A program made the position numbers and the translations under genes. The notes below the pieces were generated by a model. That model was not told the origin of the DNA. It did not search any database and saw nothing but the letters and a program-made list of their open reading frames with translations. Below, piece by piece: positions 15,731 to 17,800 of a DNA stretch of 17,800 bases (positions are counted from its first letter, which is position 1; each line of letters begins with the position of its first letter). The stretch spans positions 1 to 17,800 of the forward strand of contig JADJYS010000017.1 in assembly GCA_016719645.1 (NCBI GenBank), given 5' to 3'. This stretch comes from a bacterium (GTDB lineage Bacteria > Krumholzibacteriota > Krumholzibacteriia > LZORAL124-64-63).

Positions 15731-17800
15731 CTACTTGACGAGGGTCAGTCGCCTCGTCAGAGTCTGGCCGCCCGCCTCGAGGCGGGAAAAGTAGGTTCCG
15801 TGGCCACCCGCTGGCCGGCATCGTCGGTTCCTCGCCATGCCGCGCTGTGCCGGCCCGCCGGAAGATCGTCGTCCACCAGCGCCCGCACCTGACGCCCCCG
15901 CAGATCGTACACGGTCAGGCGGGCGGCGCCTGCGGCAGGCAGGTAGAACGCGATGTTTGTGGCCGGGTTGAACGGGTTCGGCGCCGCTGGATAGAGCTCG
16001 ACCGCCGTCGGCGCGCCGGGCACGCCGGTGATGGCGTCTGCGGCGGCCGGTTCGCTCTCGAGGCCGGCGTCATCCACGGCCGTGACGAAGTGCCACGCGT
16101 GGACCGGCTCGGCGATGGTGTACTGGTTCTGGATGGTGGTGCCGAGCGAGACGGCCAGGGCGAAGTCGCCGGCGGACGCGCCGTACACCTTGTAGTAGGC
16201 GAAGTCGTTGTCCGGGACGTGGTCCCACCCGAGTCTGCCGGCACCGAACCAGGCCACGTTGGCGGGTGTGGCCGGTGCGATGTTGTCGAGGCTGAAGCCC
16301 GCCAGCGGGGCGCTGGCCCAGTTGCCTTCGTCCATGTGGGCGATGACGCGGAACTGGGTGCTCCAGCCGGCGCCGTCGCCCCGGGTCCCGGCCACCACCT
16401 TGTAGTAGGAGCGACGGTAGGCGCCTGTGGTGGCGACCGCTACCCAGTCTGCGCCGTCCAGGCGTTCGATCGTGTACATCTCCAGGCCCTTGCCCAAGCC
16501 GTCGGAGTCGAAACCGCTGCGGAAGAAGGAGATGTAGACCAGTCTGCCCTGATCATCGGGGATGTCGCTGACCCCGGTGAGGACGGCGGGTTCGGTCAGC
16601 GCCGAGATCTCCATGGCCTTAGTCCCGGTGTTCGTGCCGTTGGTGGCGGTCAGGACCACGTTGTAGGCGCCGGGCTGGGCGAAAGTGTGCGCCGGGCTTT
16701 CCTCGGTGCTGGTCGTGCCGTCTGCGAAGTCCCACAGGTAGCTCATGCCGTAGCCAACCGAGGCGTTGTTGAACTGTGTCGTGAACGGATAAAACCCCTC
16801 CACGGCCGGGACCTCGAAGTCGGCCAGGATCGATTCGTCGTAGCCGCACTGTGTCGGGCAGATTTGCAGGCCGCCGGTTCCGGCGGCGATATAGGCGAAC
16901 TCGCCGTCGACGAAGACGCCCAGCGATGTGGCGGGCACCTGGGCGTTGCCGACGATGGTGGGGCTGTTGGGGTCGGCGACATTGATGATCTTGACGCCTT
17001 TGCCGCTGTCGGCGACGAAGGCGAAGATGCCTGCCAGGAAAAGGTCCTTCGTCGCATCCTCGGTGGCGGTGTTGCCGAGCTCGGCGGGAAATGCGGGGTT
17101 GCTGATGTCGAGTACCGTCAGGCCCGCCGCTTCATCCGTGACGAAGGCATAATTGCCGCGGACATCGACTTTCATGGCGCCGGACAGGGCCTTGCCCAGG
17201 GTGCCGCCGATGATGTCCGGGTTGTCGGGGTCGGACACATCGACGATCACCAGGCCGCCGGCGCCGTCAGCGACGTAGCAGAGGGCATCCGCCAGCTTCA
17301 CACCCTGGGCGTACCCCGGGGTTGCCACCGCCGAAATGATCGCAGGCGGCGCGGTCTCCGAGATGTTGATCAGTTGGACGCCCGAGTCGCCATCGGCCAC
17401 GTAGGCGATGGTGTCGACCACCGCCAGGTTCAGGGCGGTGCCGGGTGTCGACGGTTCCGATGATCGTCGGCGTGGCGGAGGCCGAAATGTCGACGATCTG
17501 CAGCCCCTCGCCGCCGTCGGCGACGTAGGCGCGGTCGGCCGAGATGGTGACGTCGGAGGCGAAACCGGGGGTGTCCACGGTGCCGATCACGAAGGGGTGC
17601 AGAGGATCGTCGATGTTGATGATCTGCAGGCCTCCGCTGCCGCTGGCCACGTAGGCCGGTTGCCGGCTCTGGACGGAGACGGTGCGAGGACGACGGTCTG
17701 AGCCGCGCCCCACCGTGGCCACGCTGCTGATGGGGCGCCATCGGGCTGGGCGACTGCACCGGGACCACGTGCATGGGGCCGGACGTGGTGATGTGGAGGT
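15731..17800 (-). CDS. Secreted LVIVD-repeat propeller, PKD, FN3-like protein with FlgD-like C-terminal sorting module (partial, two frameshifts)
   Basis: The gene enters from the right edge, so its start and signal peptide are missing. From about 17690 to 16850 seven LVIVD-type repeats are readable (YVADGGEGLQIVDIS, YVADGAGGLVIVDVSDP, FVADSGKGVKIINVADP and others), a likely propeller. A PKD domain follows (about 16830-16610, with YLWDFADGTTSTEESPAHTF), then an FN3-like region with a YKVYGAS motif (about 16300-16050), then a C-terminal module with NPFNPAT. Two breaks are seen. Near 17443 the repeat GTVDTPG is interrupted. Near 15800 one missing base replaces the natural ending; restored, it reads GTYFSRLEAGG and ends LTLVK at the TAG 15733-15731. 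Uncorrected, the frame stops at 15757. Upstream of about 17690 the frame is uncertain. Surface display is likely from the terminal module; the ligand is unknown. Confidence 0.75.

Noticed and set aside
14417..17463. Plus-strand open frames opposite the TIR and LVIVD genes
   Set aside because: They are antisense to recognisable TIR, propeller, LVIVD and PKD domains and show no domain of their own.
13391..17800. The right part as a horizontally acquired island
   Set aside because: Its base and codon use looks only slightly less GC-rich by eye, and there are no tRNA, integrase, insertion sequence or flanking repeats to support transfer.

Overview
The window is high-GC bacterial DNA (about 70% GC by eye) with a strong bias to G or C at third codon positions. 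Two large secreted proteins end in a FlgD-like/type IX-style C-terminal module (NPFNPST and NPFNPAT motifs, ending in LLVK or a restored LTLVK). Others are a 19-heme cytochrome and several beta-propeller proteins. This combination suggests a Gram-negative lineage of the FCB group or a neighbouring candidate phylum, such as Eisenbacteria or Krumholzibacteriota. That placement is inference; there is no marker gene in the window.

Left part (1-3804). The first codons of a leftward gene lie at the edge. A PhoB/PhoR-type two-component pair follows on the plus strand, response regulator at 175-861 and sensor kinase at 892-2697, preceded by a sequence close to a Pho box. The kinase meets a leftward gene for an exported protein of unknown function (2701-3804) tail to tail, with three bases between the stop codons.

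Middle (3805-13197). A 208-bp divergent control region with two palindromes leads to a 937-residue inner-membrane cytochrome (4013-6826). It carries 19 CXXCH haem c sites and a C-terminal haem b membrane domain, an architecture like the quinone-linked CbcL of Geobacter. Its haem domain is an 8-haem unit duplicated at an almost exact 738-bp period plus a third copy of three haems. After a hairpin and a near-consensus promoter comes a 6.1-kb gene for a secreted protein with three FG-GAP propellers of seven blades, each followed by an ASPIC/UnbV domain, and a C-terminal sorting module. The gene is broken by one single-base frameshift near 12001 and ends at a strong GC hairpin.

Right part (13391-17800), all on the minus strand. 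A TIR domain, one membrane helix and a TolB/PD40-like propeller form one protein split by a single-base frameshift near 14926. Upstream of it is a secreted LVIVD-propeller, PKD and FN3-like protein with the same C-terminal module, broken at about 15800 and 17443 and running off the right edge.

The four frame breaks can all be explained by lost bases in short G or C runs, so sequencing or assembly error is the first explanation. The window reads as signalling, membrane electron transport and surface-display genes. The most distinctive elements are the 19-haem quinone-type cytochrome, the triple 7-blade propeller protein and the TIR-membrane-propeller protein. No RNA genes, CRISPR arrays or insertion sequences were seen.
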